From positions 2,554,685 to 2,618,684 of the forward strand of contig NZ_JADDXR010000002.1 in assembly GCF_015330125.1 (NCBI RefSeq): a stretch of 64,000 bases of DNA, read 5' to 3'. Position numbers and translations under genes: made by a program. Origin of the DNA: Zobellia nedashkovskayae (GTDB lineage: Bacteria; Bacteroidota; Bacteroidia; Flavobacteriales; Flavobacteriaceae). The notes under the pieces are model-generated. The model searched no databases. It was not told the DNA's origin and saw only the letters and a list, made by a program, of their open reading frames with translations. Positions 54,577 through 63,818 of the stretch are shown here, in pieces; position 1 is the stretch's first letter, and each line of letters begins with the position of its first letter.

Positions 54577-54706
54577 TATTTAATGTTTGATGTGATGAAA
54601 TTTGCGACAGGTAATTTTTTGTTAAATATTTAGGAAATGCCTTTGCGTCAAAAACCGTAATTTTGAGTTTTAATTGATATTCGCGGTAGCGATAAAAAAT
54701 AACGTT

Positions 54707-55018
54707 ATGAATTTATCACAAGAAGAGTGGGAAGAGCAATTGGCAAAAGATGACAATGCGCTTATCTTAGATGTTAGAACTCCACAAGAAATAGAAGAAG
54801 GTTATATTCCTAATTCTACTAATATAGATTTTTATTTGGGACAAGATTTCTTGAACGAAATAGAAAAGCTTGATAAGAGTAAGAACTACTATGTGTATTG
54901 CCGTAGTGGTAACCGAAGCGGTCAGGCCTGTGCCATTATGAATAGTGTAGGTATTGAGAATACCTATAACTTGGAAGGTGGTTTCATGAATTGGGACGGA
55001 GCAATAGAAGGAGAGTAG
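54707..55018 (+). CDS. Rhodanese-like domain protein
   Basis: 103 residues from the ATG at 54707 (MNLSQEEWEEQL); the longer frame from 54674 adds an unlikely extension. One rhodanese domain with LDVRTPQEIEEGYIPNS and the active-site loop CRSGNRSG around its Cys. It could move sulfane sulfur, but partners are unknown. A TAATTTTG at 54658-54665 may be its -7 box. It is divergent from the MarR gene. Confidence 0.9.
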   Translation: MNLSQEEWEEQLAKDDNALILDVRTPQEIEEGYIPNSTNIDFYLGQDFLNEIEKLDKSKNYYVYCRSGNRSGQACAIMNSVGIENTYNLEGGFMNWDGAIEGE

Positions 55019-55182
55019 TTAATTTTATATTACGTTCATCTAAGTAAGTTTCAAAAACTAGAGAAAATAGAGTCCTCAATAGGTGTCTTGTAAAGGTGTC
55101 TTTGGGGATTTGTTGTTTCTTGTAATTTAGTTTTTACAAATATTGTATCTACATTGTGCAAACGAAAGATAAACAGTGTGCC

Positions 55183-56457
55183 ATGCGTGAAGACCTTCTT
55201 CATTTTATTTGGAAGTATAAAAAATTACAGCTTACCGACTTGGAAACCACCCAAGGAGAACGTGTGTCTCTTTTAGATTTTGGTACGCACAACTTGTTGG
55301 CAGGCCCTGATTTCTTTAATGCTAAAATAAATATTGATGATCAGGTTTGGGCAGGTAATGTAGAGATGCATCTAAAATCTTCGGACTGGTACGCGCATCA
55401 TCATGAGGAAGATGAGAACTATAATAATGTTATTCTTCATGTTGTTTGGGAGGATGATGGCGAGGTTTTTAGAAATGATAATAGTAGTATTCCCACCTTA
55501 GAACTTCGTAAGTACATTCCATTACAGCTTTTGCAATCCTATCAAAAGCTATTCGATAAAAATGAAACACGTTTTATTAACTGCGAAAAAGACATTAAAG
55601 ACGTTGATGATTTCTTGGTTAAAAATTGGTTAGAGCGACTTTATTTTGAAAGGCTAGAGGCGAAAGCCGAATTTGTATTTGACCTTTTGAAAAAATCCAA
55701 CAATGATTGGGAGCAGGTTCTTTTTACTTTGCTTTTAAAGACTTTTGGACTTAAGATAAATGGAGCATCTTTTTTAAGCTTGGGTTCTGCTCTTGATTTT
55801 TCTGTTTTTAGAAAACAGCAAGAGAATGTTTTTCAGATGGAGAGCTTGTTGTTTGGTATGACTCATTTATTAGAAGATGAAGAAGTCTTGGATGAAAACT
55901 ATATACAACTCAAAAAAGAGTACGCTTACCAGAAGAAAAAATATAATTTAAATGATAAAAGCGTTCTGAAACCACAATTCTTCAAACTAAGACCGCCCAA
56001 TTTCCCAACTATCCGCTTATCGCAATTGGCTAATCTATACGCTACACATTCATCATTGTTTCAAAAAGTAGTAACGGCAGCAGGTGTAGATGAAATGTAC
56101 ATGTTGTTTGGGGTTTCTGCTAGCCCGTATTGGAACAATCATTTTACATTTGGTAAGGAATCAAAAAAGAATACAAAAAAACTTACCCCAAAGTTCATTG
56201 ATCTATTGATGGTCAATGCTATTTTACCACTACAATTTTGTTATGCCAAATACCAGGGTAGGGATGTTAATGAGAGCATTATTCATATCATCTCAAAAAT
56301 TAAAAAAGAAGAAAATACTGTAGTGCGTAATTTTAAAACACACGGTCTCGTTGTTGCCAGTGCGCAAGAGAGTCAAGCTTTGTTGCAACTGTATAATGAG
56401 TATTGTACTCAAAACAAATGTTTGCAATGTGTTATAGGTACTAGTTTATTGCGTTGA
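55183..56457 (+). CDS. DUF2851 family protein
   Basis: 424 residues from the ATG at 55183 (MREDLLHFIWKYKKL); a GTG at 55156 would add nine residues. Recognised by LLDFGTHNLLAGPDFFNAKI, WAGNVEMHLKSSDWYAHHH and NVILHVVWEDD. The family is Bacteroidetes-centred and of unknown function; the conserved GPDFxxAxI and VEMHxxxSDW segments suggest an enzyme-like core related to nuclease-type folds, but that is inference. The C-terminal end has CTQNKCLQCVIG with paired cysteines. Confidence 0.85.
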   Translation: MREDLLHFIWKYKKLQLTDLETTQGERVSLLDFGTHNLLAGPDFFNAKINIDDQVWAGNVEMHLKSSDWYAHHHEEDENYNNVILHVVWEDDGEVFRNDNSSIPTLELRKYIPLQLLQSYQKLFDKNETRFINCEKDIKDVDDFLVKNWLERLYFERLEAKAEFVFDLLKKSNNDWEQVLFTLLLKTFGLKINGASFLSLGSALDFSVFRKQQENVFQMESLLFGMTHLLEDEEVLDENYIQLKKEYAYQKKKYNLNDKSVLKPQFFKLRPPNFPTIRLSQLANLYATHSSLFQKVVTAAGVDEMYMLFGVSASPYWNNHFTFGKESKKNTKKLTPKFIDLLMVNAILPLQFCYAKYQGRDVNESIIHIISKIKKEENTVVRNFKTHGLVVASAQESQALLQLYNEYCTQNKCLQCVIGTSLLR

Positions 56458-56531
56458 AATGGTTAAATTTGATTTCTTGATTATGATAAATACTCTTTTA
56501 AGAGTTTGTCCTGTCTATACACAGATTTAAT

Positions 56532-56759
56532 ATGAACATTTTCTACAAATTACTTTATTATTTTCAGAAACGTGGTTTTGAGGTATGCCGTAGAATTGCG
56601 GAAAGATTAGGTATTAGGGCTAGAGTAGTCCGTACATCATTTATCTATCTAACTTTTGTAACCCTTGGTTTTGGTTTTGCACTTTATTTGTTTTTGGCTT
56701 TTTGGCTAGGAATAAAAGATCTGATGTATACAAAACGTACTTCCGTTTTTGATTTATGA
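56532..56759 (+). CDS. PspC-domain membrane protein
   Basis: 75 residues. A PspC-like core (about 18-65): VCRRIAERLGIRARVVRTSF, then a long membrane helix LTFVTLGFGFALYLFLAFWLG. PspC proteins are small membrane components tied to envelope stress, though here there is no PspA nearby. The last bases (ATGA) overlap the start of the potassium channel gene by 4, so the two are coupled. Confidence 0.8.
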   Translation: MNIFYKLLYYFQKRGFEVCRRIAERLGIRARVVRTSFIYLTFVTLGFGFALYLFLAFWLGIKDLMYTKRTSVFDL

Positions 56760-57769
56760 AGATTACACAATTCTTTCAGTCTAGAATGAATATAGCGCTG
56801 ACTTTAATGTCAAGCGTGCTAATAATTGGTGTTCTGGGTTATCGTTTTCTATCGGAGCTTTCTTGGATAGATGCGCTTTACATGACCATTATTACAGTTA
56901 CTACTGTAGGTTTTTCCGAAGTTGGGCCAATGGATACCCAAGAAAAATTATTCACTGTAGTATTGATTATACTTAGTATTTTCATTTTTGCATTTGCTAT
57001 CTCGGTTATTACCGAATATATTTTGAGTAGAAATTCACTAGAGGAATTAAAAAACAAAAAAGTGAAAAATAAGATAGAAAACCTTACTGATCATGTTATT
57101 GTATGTGGTTTTGGTAGAAACGGAATGCAGGCCGTTAAACGATTGACAGCCTACAATAAGTCATTTGTAATTATCGAAAGGGATAAGGAGGTTATTGAAA
57201 AATATGATGAAGATGTTCTATTTGTGGAAGGCGATGCTAACGAAGACGAAGTTTTACAAGCAGCAGGTATTAATCGTGCTAGGTATCTGATAACAGCACT
57301 TCCCGATGATGCTACCAATCTTTTTGTAGTGTTATCTGCAAGACAATTGAACAAAGCACTTTTTATAGTTACCAGAGCATCTTTGCAGACTTCACAGAAA
57401 AAATTGCTTTTGGCCGGCGCCGATAAAGTAATTATGCCAGATAAAATTGGTGGAGACCATATGGCTTCATTGATTGTAATGCCTGACTTAATTACTTTTA
57501 TGGATAAGCTGGGTGTAGAAGGCGAACATACCACCAATTTGGAAGAGGTTGCTATTGAAGATTTTAAAGAACAAGTGGAATGTAATTCTTTGCGTGATTT
57601 AGATCTTAGAAGACGAACAGGCTGTACCATAATTGGTTACATAGAACCGGATGGTAATTACATCATTAATCCTGAAGCAGATTTACAATTGCAACCAATG
57701 AGTAAAGTTATTGTTTTGGGTAGGCCAGAGCAAATACGGAAATTAAATGAAATGTTTAAGATAGGTTAA
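56756..57769 (+). CDS. Potassium channel family protein with RCK (TrkA-N/TrkA-C) domains
   Basis: 337 residues. Two membrane helices (about 13-32 and 63-90) flank a pore helix and filter TTVGFSEVG (49-57); the usual filter is TVGYGD, so the Tyr-Gly-Asp is Phe-Ser-Glu here. An RCK nucleotide-binding domain follows (about 110-235, HVIVCGFGRNGMQAVKRL and EGDANEDEVL) and a TrkA-C domain at about 255-335. Opens K+ flux under ligand control in relatives. Overlaps the PspC-like gene by 4 bp. Confidence 0.9.
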   Translation: MKITQFFQSRMNIALTLMSSVLIIGVLGYRFLSELSWIDALYMTIITVTTVGFSEVGPMDTQEKLFTVVLIILSIFIFAFAISVITEYILSRNSLEELKNKKVKNKIENLTDHVIVCGFGRNGMQAVKRLTAYNKSFVIIERDKEVIEKYDEDVLFVEGDANEDEVLQAAGINRARYLITALPDDATNLFVVLSARQLNKALFIVTRASLQTSQKKLLLAGADKVIMPDKIGGDHMASLIVMPDLITFMDKLGVEGEHTTNLEEVAIEDFKEQVECNSLRDLDLRRRTGCTIIGYIEPDGNYIINPEADLQLQPMSKVIVLGRPEQIRKLNEMFKIG

Positions 57770-57878
57770 TCCCATCTACGTTAATTGAACATTATTATTT
57801 GATTGTGTTACTATTTTTTATGATATTGCCGCAATTGTGTTAAAACCATTGATGAGCACTGAACCGACAAAAATACAT

Positions 57879-59951
57879 ATGAAGAAATTTACCTTATTGT
57901 TTTTCCTACTACTTGGTGTAGTGGCCTTTTCTCAAGAACTTGTTGTAAAAGGCAAGGTTTACAATCCGTCAGCACAAATAAACGATGGTGTTATTGAGTT
58001 AGATGTAACGGGAGGGACACCTCCATATGTTTATAAATGGAGTAATCAGTCAACTGCTTTGTCTTCTAAAAGAGCCAGTGGGCTTGTAGAAGGTGTGCCT
58101 TATGATGTATTGATTACCGATTCTGCGGGTAATTCGGAAACAAAAGTATTTGAAATAGAACCCGCAGCAATAGCTGAAATTTTTAATGGTACAATGACCC
58201 CTGCGGTAAGCGCATTGGGTGCTATACTTTTTTGGGATCCTTTTGCTGCTGTAGGGATTTATGATCCTGTAGTTTACGCAGATGTTAAATTGGTGGGTAC
58301 CCCGGGGTGGACCAATGAAACTGAAAATAGATTCGTTCTCAAAAAATGGCTGAAGCCTGAAGGAGCTAAGGTCAAGAAAGGTGATAATATCGCTATAGTT
58401 TCGAGTAATGATGAACAAGATTTAACTGTCACTGCTACTGTTACTGGAGAATTAAAGTATTTGGTAAGTGAAGGTAAAGTCATTTACAATTCTGAAAATG
58501 CAAAACATGTTATTGAGTCGGGCGCGCATTACTTAGCAGAAATTAAGTATGATGAGCCTTTGGTTATGGTACATCCAAATGGAGACCCAATTACTAAGCC
58601 TATCCCCTTTATTGTAATTTGGTTGGTCTTAGGAGCTACTTTCTTTACGATTAGAATGGGCTTTATTAATATTAGAGGCTTTGGGCACTCTATTGATTTA
58701 GCAAGAGGAAAGTATGATGATCCTGATGCACCTGGTCAAGTAACACATTTCCAGGCTTTGGCAACAGCGGTATCAGGTACAGTAGGGCTCGGTAATATTG
58801 CGGGTGTTGCAGTAGCCGTTTCCTTAGGTGGTGCAGGAGCAACATTTTGGATGATTGTTTGTGGTTTATTGGGGATGTCTTCTAAATTTGTTGAATGTAC
58901 GTTAGGTGTAAAATATAGAGATATATTACCAGATGGAAGGGTTTTTGGAGGCCCAATGAATTATTTAAGGTACGGACTAGAGAAGCGTGGTATGAAAGGC
59001 TTTGGTAAAGTCTTAGCAGGTTTCTTTGCTGTCTTGGCAATTGGCGCATCTTTTGGTGGTGGAAACATGTTCCAGGCGAATCAATCTTTTGAGCAATTGG
59101 CAGGACAATTTCCAGCTTTGGTTGGTCAAGGATTTTGGTTTGGTGTTGTTACGGCAATTCTTGTAGGTGTTGTAATTATAGGTGGAATTAATAGTATAGC
59201 TAATGTTACGGGTAAGATTGTTCCTTTAATGGCTTCGGTTTATATCATAGCGGCTTTGGCAGTGATTATTATGAACATTGAAAACATAGGGCCTGCATTT
59301 ACGGCAATATGGGAAGGAGCTTTTAGTCCATCTGCTTTAAAAGGTGGGGTTATAGGTGTTCTGGTAATTGGCTTTCAGAGGGCGGCCTTCTCTAATGAGG
59401 CGGGCGTTGGTTCCGCGGCCATTGCGCATAGTACTGCAAAAACCAATCATCCTCCATCAGAAGGTTTTGTAGCTCTTCTTGAGCCTTTCTTAGATACGGT
59501 GGTAGTTTGTACGCTTACAGCTCTCGTGCTTATTTTTACAGGTATGCACGAAGTAGAAGGTATGGCAGGAGCACAGTTGACTTCAGATGCATTCGGAAGC
59601 CAAATTTCATGGTTTCCATACGTATTGGCTTTAGCGGTATTCCTTTTTGCTTTTTCTACAATGATATCATGGTCATACTATGGCATGCGTGCTTGGACAT
59701 ACCTTTTTGGAAAAAGTAAAAAATCAGAGATGGTCTACAAGATGCTTTTCTTAGTATTTGTAGTTATTGGCGCTTCTGTTAGTTTGGGAGCTGTATTGGA
59801 TTTCTCAGATATGATGATTCTGGCCATGTCGTTCCCAAATATCATTGGTCTTTATATCATGTCGGGTGAGGTTAAGAGCGACTTAGGTACATACTGGAAG
59901 AAACTTAAGAAAAACGAACTTTTTAAAAAGCAGATAACCGCTAAGGAATAG
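57879..59951 (+). CDS. Alanine:cation symporter (AGCS) with an N-terminal SprB-like domain and an inserted lipoyl-like domain
   Basis: 690 residues from the ATG at 57879, which gives a signal peptide ([19 protein letters not shown]); the open frame extends 14 codons upstream. Residues about 20-95 resemble an SprB/PKD-type repeat ([18 protein letters not shown]). A hydrophobic helix at about 106-128 ([20 protein letters not shown]) is followed by a hammerhead-like region at about 135-235 ([31 protein letters not shown]) lacking the Lys of lipoyl or biotin carriers. The AGCS transporter core begins at about 243 (with [20 protein letters not shown]). Normal AGCS members have neither extra part. 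It should import alanine or glycine with Na+; the extension role is unknown. Confidence 0.85.
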   Translation: MKKFTLLFFLLLGVVAFSQELVVKGKVYNPSAQINDGVIELDVTGGTPPYVYKWSNQSTALSSKRASGLVEGVPYDVLITDSAGNSETKVFEIEPAAIAEIFNGTMTPAVSALGAILFWDPFAAVGIYDPVVYADVKLVGTPGWTNETENRFVLKKWLKPEGAKVKKGDNIAIVSSNDEQDLTVTATVTGELKYLVSEGKVIYNSENAKHVIESGAHYLAEIKYDEPLVMVHPNGDPITKPIPFIVIWLVLGATFFTIRMGFINIRGFGHSIDLARGKYDDPDAPGQVTHFQALATAVSGTVGLGNIAGVAVAVSLGGAGATFWMIVCGLLGMSSKFVECTLGVKYRDILPDGRVFGGPMNYLRYGLEKRGMKGFGKVLAGFFAVLAIGASFGGGNMFQANQSFEQLAGQFPALVGQGFWFGVVTAILVGVVIIGGINSIANVTGKIVPLMASVYIIAALAVIIMNIENIGPAFTAIWEGAFSPSALKGGVIGVLVIGFQRAAFSNEAGVGSAAIAHSTAKTNHPPSEGFVALLEPFLDTVVVCTLTALVLIFTGMHEVEGMAGAQLTSDAFGSQISWFPYVLALAVFLFAFSTMISWSYYGMRAWTYLFGKSKKSEMVYKMLFLVFVVIGASVSLGAVLDFSDMMILAMSFPNIIGLYIMSGEVKSDLGTYWKKLKKNELFKKQITAKE

Positions 59952-59972
59952 TTAATATATCTTATTTAGCGG

Positions 59973-60869
59973 ATGAAAAATTTCAAATCCCACTTCAGGT
60001 TCAATAAGCAAGAACGAAGTGGGGTTTTTTATTTGCTGTTCATAATAGTAACGCTTCAGTTAGCATATTTCGTTCTTCGTTCATCCGGAGCTGCTGAGAT
60101 TAATAATTCTTTTATTGAGAATGAACCATTACAAGCACGGATAGATAGTCTAAAGGTTCGGGAGCAACTAAAAGACTCTATTAAGATTTACCCTTTTAAT
60201 CCTAATTATATAACGGACTTTAAGGGCTATACCTTGGGGTTGTCCGTAGAAGAAATTGATAGGTTACATGATTTCAGAAATAATGGAAAATTTGTAAATT
60301 CGGCAGAAGACTTTCAAAAAGTAACCCAAGTTTCAGATTCCTTGCTACAAATAATTTCTCCTTATTTTAAGTTTCCTGAATGGACGCAGCGCAAAGCAAA
60401 GTCCACTTCATCTTATAAAAGATCATCTACAGAACAAGAAAGAGGTGTTAGAAAGGCGGAATCAAAATTTGCAGTTTCCGATTTAAATTCTGCAACTATT
60501 GAAGAACTTCGGCAAATTAACGGAATTGGTGAAAAGCTTTCTGCTAGAATTGTAAAATTTCGGGATAGGTTAGGAGGGTTTTTGGTAAATGAACAATTGT
60601 ATGATGTGTATGGTTTGGAGCCTGAAGTTGTAGAACGAACTTTGAAACGATTTCAAGTGCTGAAAAAACCAATTATCGAGAAAATTAACATAAATACAGC
60701 ATCAGCTAAAAATCTATCTAAATTAGTATATCTTCAAAAAAGTGTCTCTGAGGGCATAGTAAATTACAGAACTGACAAAGGAACTATACTTTCTTTTGAT
60801 GAATTATCAAAAATAGAAGATTTTCCATTTGAGAAGATTGATAGAATTAAGTTATATTTGACCCTATAA
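59973..60869 (+). CDS. Helix-hairpin-helix (ComEA-like) membrane protein
   Basis: 298 residues. An N-terminal membrane helix (about 18-37, FYLLFIIVTLQLAYFVL) is followed by three HhH-type repeats: about 65-115, about 155-210 (DLNSATIEELRQINGIGEKL, SARIVKF) and about 228-295 (KININTASAKNLSKLVY, EGIVNYR). The second and third match the ComEA-type DNA-binding repeat. Such proteins bind DNA at the cell surface in competence, but no other competence gene is visible here. It is 11 bp ahead of the acyl-CoA dehydrogenase gene. Confidence 0.9.
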   Translation: MKNFKSHFRFNKQERSGVFYLLFIIVTLQLAYFVLRSSGAAEINNSFIENEPLQARIDSLKVREQLKDSIKIYPFNPNYITDFKGYTLGLSVEEIDRLHDFRNNGKFVNSAEDFQKVTQVSDSLLQIISPYFKFPEWTQRKAKSTSSYKRSSTEQERGVRKAESKFAVSDLNSATIEELRQINGIGEKLSARIVKFRDRLGGFLVNEQLYDVYGLEPEVVERTLKRFQVLKKPIIEKININTASAKNLSKLVYLQKSVSEGIVNYRTDKGTILSFDELSKIEDFPFEKIDRIKLYLTL

Positions 60870-60880
60870 ATTTAATTGCA

Positions 60881-62050
60881 ATGCAAAGCATGTACTTTAC
60901 GGAAGAACATCAATTATTTAGAGAGAGTCTCCGAGATTTTTTAAAGAAAGAAGTAGTACCTCATATAGATAAATGGGAAGCTTCGGGAACCATAGAATCC
61001 TTTATTTGGAAAAAATTTGGTGATATGGGCTATTTTGGTCTCGCAACCCCTGAAACTTATGATGGTTTAGGGTTGGATCTCTTCTATACGGTTATATTTC
61101 TGGAAGAGCTCCAGAGGATAAATTCAGGTGGTTTTGCAGCTGCCATGTGGGCGCATGCCTATTTGGCCATGACCCATTTGAACACAAATGCAAATGACGA
61201 ACAGAAAAAAGCATATTTAATTCCAAGTGTGCATGGTGAAAAAATAGGTTGTTTAGGTGTAACGGAGCCTTTTGGTGGTAGTGATGTTGCTGGCATGCGA
61301 ACGACTGCGGTAAGAGAAGGTGATAGTTATATAATAAACGGATCAAAGACTTTTATTACTAATGGTGTTTATGGAGATTATTGTATTCTTGCGGCAAAGA
61401 CCGATCCGTCTGCGGGTAATAAAGGAATAAGTATTTTTATTGTTGATTTGGATAAGGAAGGTGTTTCGGCCAATAAGTTGAATAAATTGGGCTGGCGTGC
61501 ATCAGATACTGCAGAGCTTGCTTTTGACAACGTAAAAATACCAGCAAGCAATTTAATGGGTGAGGAAGGAAAAGGCTTCGCTTTTATAATGGAAGCTTTC
61601 GCTTTAGAACGTTTGGTGATGGGTATCAATGCTCATGCCAGAGCAGAATGGGCTTTGGACTATGCACAGCAATATATGTCCGAGCGGGAAACGTTTGGTA
61701 AATCTATCAATCAGTATCAGGCGTTAAGACACAAGTTTGTAGATCTGCATGCGGATATGGATTTGTGTAAGCAATATAATTACGGCGTAGTTTATAAGAT
61801 GGGCAAAGGTGAATATGTTGTTCGAGAAGCCACTATTTCTAAGTTAAAGTCCACTGAAATGGCAGATAAGGTTGCTTATGACTGTTTGCAGTTCTTAGGA
61901 GGTTACGGTTATATTGAAGATTATCCTATGGCACGCATGTTTAGAGATAGTCGTTTAGGGCCAATAGGAGGTGGGACCTCTGAAATACTTAAAGAGATAA
62001 TTGCAAAAATTGTTATAGATAAAAAAGAATATAGAATGCCAAAAGAGTAG
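60881..62050 (+). CDS. Acyl-CoA dehydrogenase
   Basis: 389 residues. FAD-dependent enzyme that desaturates acyl-CoA in beta-oxidation or amino-acid breakdown. Marks: CLGVTEPFGGSDVAGMRTTA (FAD and substrate), FITNGVYGDYCILAAKTDP, QYMSERETFGKSINQYQALR and QFLGGYGYIEDYPMARMFRD. The end, IGGGTSEILKEIIAK, is of the long-chain or isovaleryl group type; chain specificity cannot be told. An ATG three codons in (60890) is also possible. It follows the HhH gene by 11 bp. Confidence 0.94.
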   Translation: MQSMYFTEEHQLFRESLRDFLKKEVVPHIDKWEASGTIESFIWKKFGDMGYFGLATPETYDGLGLDLFYTVIFLEELQRINSGGFAAAMWAHAYLAMTHLNTNANDEQKKAYLIPSVHGEKIGCLGVTEPFGGSDVAGMRTTAVREGDSYIINGSKTFITNGVYGDYCILAAKTDPSAGNKGISIFIVDLDKEGVSANKLNKLGWRASDTAELAFDNVKIPASNLMGEEGKGFAFIMEAFALERLVMGINAHARAEWALDYAQQYMSERETFGKSINQYQALRHKFVDLHADMDLCKQYNYGVVYKMGKGEYVVREATISKLKSTEMADKVAYDCLQFLGGYGYIEDYPMARMFRDSRLGPIGGGTSEILKEIIAKIVIDKKEYRMPKE

Positions 62051-62145
62051 TGGATATATAGACCGAGGAGTTGTTCATGTTTTTTTGGATACGCCGTTTT
62101 CTGGTATATTTAAAAATAAGTAGTGCTCAATTGTAAATTAGTTTA

Positions 62146-62153
62146 TATATTTG
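62146..62153 (+). promoter_or_regulatory. Candidate -7 promoter element for rpsU
   Basis: TATATTTG matches TAnnTTTG. Transcription would start at about 62158-62160, leaving a leader of roughly 28 nt that holds the Shine-Dalgarno sequence. No TTTG was found at -33. Confidence 0.55.
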
Positions 62154-62170
62154 CCGCCTTAATCATAAAG

Positions 62171-62180
62171 AAAGGAGGTT
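62171..62180 (+). promoter_or_regulatory. Strong Shine-Dalgarno sequence of rpsU
   Basis: AAAGGAGGTT ends 7 bases before the rpsU ATG (AGGAGG to ATG spacing 9), fully complementary to the anti-SD of 16S rRNA. Nearly no other gene in the window has one. In Flavobacterium, bS21, bS18 and bS6 hide the anti-SD, and rpsU with its strong SD is translated better by ribosomes that lack bS21, an autoregulation. Confidence 0.85.
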
Positions 62181-62187
62181 GTAGCCA

Positions 62188-62382
62188 ATGTTAATTATAC
62201 CAATAAAAGAAGGAGAAAACATCGATCGCGCTTTGAAACGTTTCAAGCGTAAATTTGATAAAACGGGTACGATGCGCAGATTGCGTAAGCGTCAACAATT
62301 CACAAAACCTTCAGTTCAGCGCAGAGCGCAGATACAGAAAGCAGAATACATTCAAGGTTTAAGAGATAAAGAAGAAATCTGA
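62188..62382 (+). CDS. rpsU: Small ribosomal subunit protein bS21
   Basis: 64 residues, basic. Characteristic beginning MLIIPIKEGENIDRALKRFK and the basic middle KFDKTGTMRRLRKRQQF. It binds near the 3' end of 16S rRNA. In Flavobacteriia it takes part in covering the anti-Shine-Dalgarno, and its own gene keeps a strong SD, so its level is likely self-controlled. Followed by a terminator and by xerC. Confidence 0.96.
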   Translation: MLIIPIKEGENIDRALKRFKRKFDKTGTMRRLRKRQQFTKPSVQRRAQIQKAEYIQGLRDKEEI

Positions 62383-62409
62383 TAAATCTTGTGTAGTGTA
62401 CAAATAGAT

Positions 62410-62438
62410 AAATCCCATCATATGATGGGATTTTTTTT
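62410..62438 (+). terminator. Terminator of rpsU
   Basis: A perfect palindrome with arms AAATCCCATC and GATGGGATTT (62410-62433), followed by T (eight in a row from 62431 to 62438). It lies 28 bp after the stop. Confidence 0.93.
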
Positions 62439-62532
62439 GTTTAAAATATTTTTCTCCATGTAATTACAATGTCTATTTCCTCTTAGCGTTGTTAAATCTG
62501 CCCTTTGTTGTCAACTTTACTAACTTCGTAGT

Positions 62533-63423
62533 ATGTCTTTGGAACCCTTTATATCATATCTAGCTTTAGAGAAGAACTATTCCGTTCATACGGTAACAGC
62601 GTATAAAAGAGATTTGGAGGCTTTTGTTGATTTCTGTGACCATAATTACGATGATAAAAATATTGATGCTGTAGCGTATGGGATTGTAAGGAGTTGGATT
62701 GTAAGTTTGGTGGATTCTGGCGTTTCTAATAGATCTGTAAACAGGAAGATGGCATCTCTAAAAGCGTACTATAAATTTCTTCAAAATATAGGAGCTATAG
62801 AGGTAAATCCGTTAGCTAAGCATAAGGCTCTTAAAACCGCAAAGAAAATTGAAGTTCCTTTTTCGGAAATTGAAATGCAAAAGGTGCTTTCTCAAATTGA
62901 GTTTGCAGAAGATTTTGAGGGAGTTAGGGATCGCCTCATTATTGAGTTGTTGTATACGACGGGCATGCGTAGGGCAGAGCTAATTAATTTGAAAATGATA
63001 GATATTGATGTTTCGCAACAACTTTTAAAGGTTTTGGGAAAAAGAAACAAAGAGCGTATTCTACCAGTGTTGCCTTCTGTCGTAATACTTTTAGAGGTGT
63101 ATTTGAAGGAAAGGAAAGCACTTGAAGAAATAACCGATGAAGCATTTGTTTTTTTGTTGAAGTCGGGTAATAAACTATATGAAAACCTTGTTTATCGATT
63201 AATAAATAAGTATTTTAGTAAGGTGTCGTCTAAGGTAAAGAAGAGTCCTCATATTCTTAGGCATACTTTTGCGACCCATCTGCTGAATAAAGGGGCGGAT
63301 ATGAATTCTGTAAAAGAGTTGTTGGGTCATGCAAGTTTAGCGTCTACACAGGTATATACTCACAATAGTATTGCCGAGCTAAAAAAGGTGCACGCCAAGG
63401 CTCACCCTAGGGGTAAGAAGTAA
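62533..63423 (+). CDS. xerC: Tyrosine recombinase XerC/XerD type
   Basis: 296 residues. Resolves chromosome dimers at dif sites with FtsK. N-terminal SAM-like domain (about 1-85), catalytic domain with Arg146 (TGMRRAE), Lys170, His240 and Arg243 (HILRHTFATHLLN), His266 (LLGHASL) and nucleophile Tyr275 (VYTHNS): the full set. In flavobacteria this gene lies between rpsU and hpf. XerC versus XerD cannot be decided from one copy. Confidence 0.95.
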   Translation: MSLEPFISYLALEKNYSVHTVTAYKRDLEAFVDFCDHNYDDKNIDAVAYGIVRSWIVSLVDSGVSNRSVNRKMASLKAYYKFLQNIGAIEVNPLAKHKALKTAKKIEVPFSEIEMQKVLSQIEFAEDFEGVRDRLIIELLYTTGMRRAELINLKMIDIDVSQQLLKVLGKRNKERILPVLPSVVILLEVYLKERKALEEITDEAFVFLLKSGNKLYENLVYRLINKYFSKVSSKVKKSPHILRHTFATHLLNKGADMNSVKELLGHASLASTQVYTHNSIAELKKVHAKAHPRGKK

Positions 63424-63463
63424 TTGGGTGATTTTACATTGTTTAACATAAAAACTATAACCT

Positions 63464-63766
63464 ATGAAAGTAAATGCGCAATCAGTTAATTTTAATGCGG
63501 ATCAAACGCTTATCGACTTTTTACAGACCAGACTTGATAAGCTTGAAACCTTCTACGATAAGGTAATTAGTGCAGATGTTTATATGAAGGTGGAGAACAC
63601 CAGTTCAAAGGAAAATAAGATAGTAGAAATTAAATTGAATATACCTGGCGATAAATTCATGATAAAAAAGCAATGTAAGAAATTTGAGGAGGCAGTGGAC
63701 TCTGCTTGTAACTCCTTGGAAAGGAAGCTAATAAAACATAAAGAAAAATCTCGTGTACAAGCTTGA
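63464..63766 (+). CDS. hpf: Ribosome hibernation promoting factor / RaiA family
   Basis: 100 residues, the short form. The beta-alpha-beta fold is seen in MKVNAQSVNFNADQTLIDFL, TRLDKLETFYDKVISADVYM and KIVEIKLNIPGDKFMIKKQ, with a basic C-terminal helix. It binds the 30S decoding region and silences ribosomes when growth stops. Follows xerC by 40 bp and leads into the tRNA cluster. Confidence 0.93.
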   Translation: MKVNAQSVNFNADQTLIDFLQTRLDKLETFYDKVISADVYMKVENTSSKENKIVEIKLNIPGDKFMIKKQCKKFEEAVDSACNSLERKLIKHKEKSRVQA

Positions 63767-63787
63767 TAAATTTTTTTCATTTTTTGT

Positions 63788-63817
63788 TTTGAATAAACAA
63801 AAAAACGTATACATTTG
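63788..63817 (+). promoter_or_regulatory. Promoter of the tRNA cluster
   Basis: TTTG (63788-63791), an 18-base spacer and TACATTTG (63810-63817), both matching the Bacteroidetes consensus. The start would be at about 63822-63825, inside the terminator hairpin described next, about 45 nt ahead of tRNA-Thr. Confidence 0.7.
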
Positions 63818-63818
63818 C

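Noticed and set aside
57151..57630. Minus-strand frame of 159 codons inside the potassium channel gene
   Set aside because: Antisense to the RCK domain; no recognisable motif.
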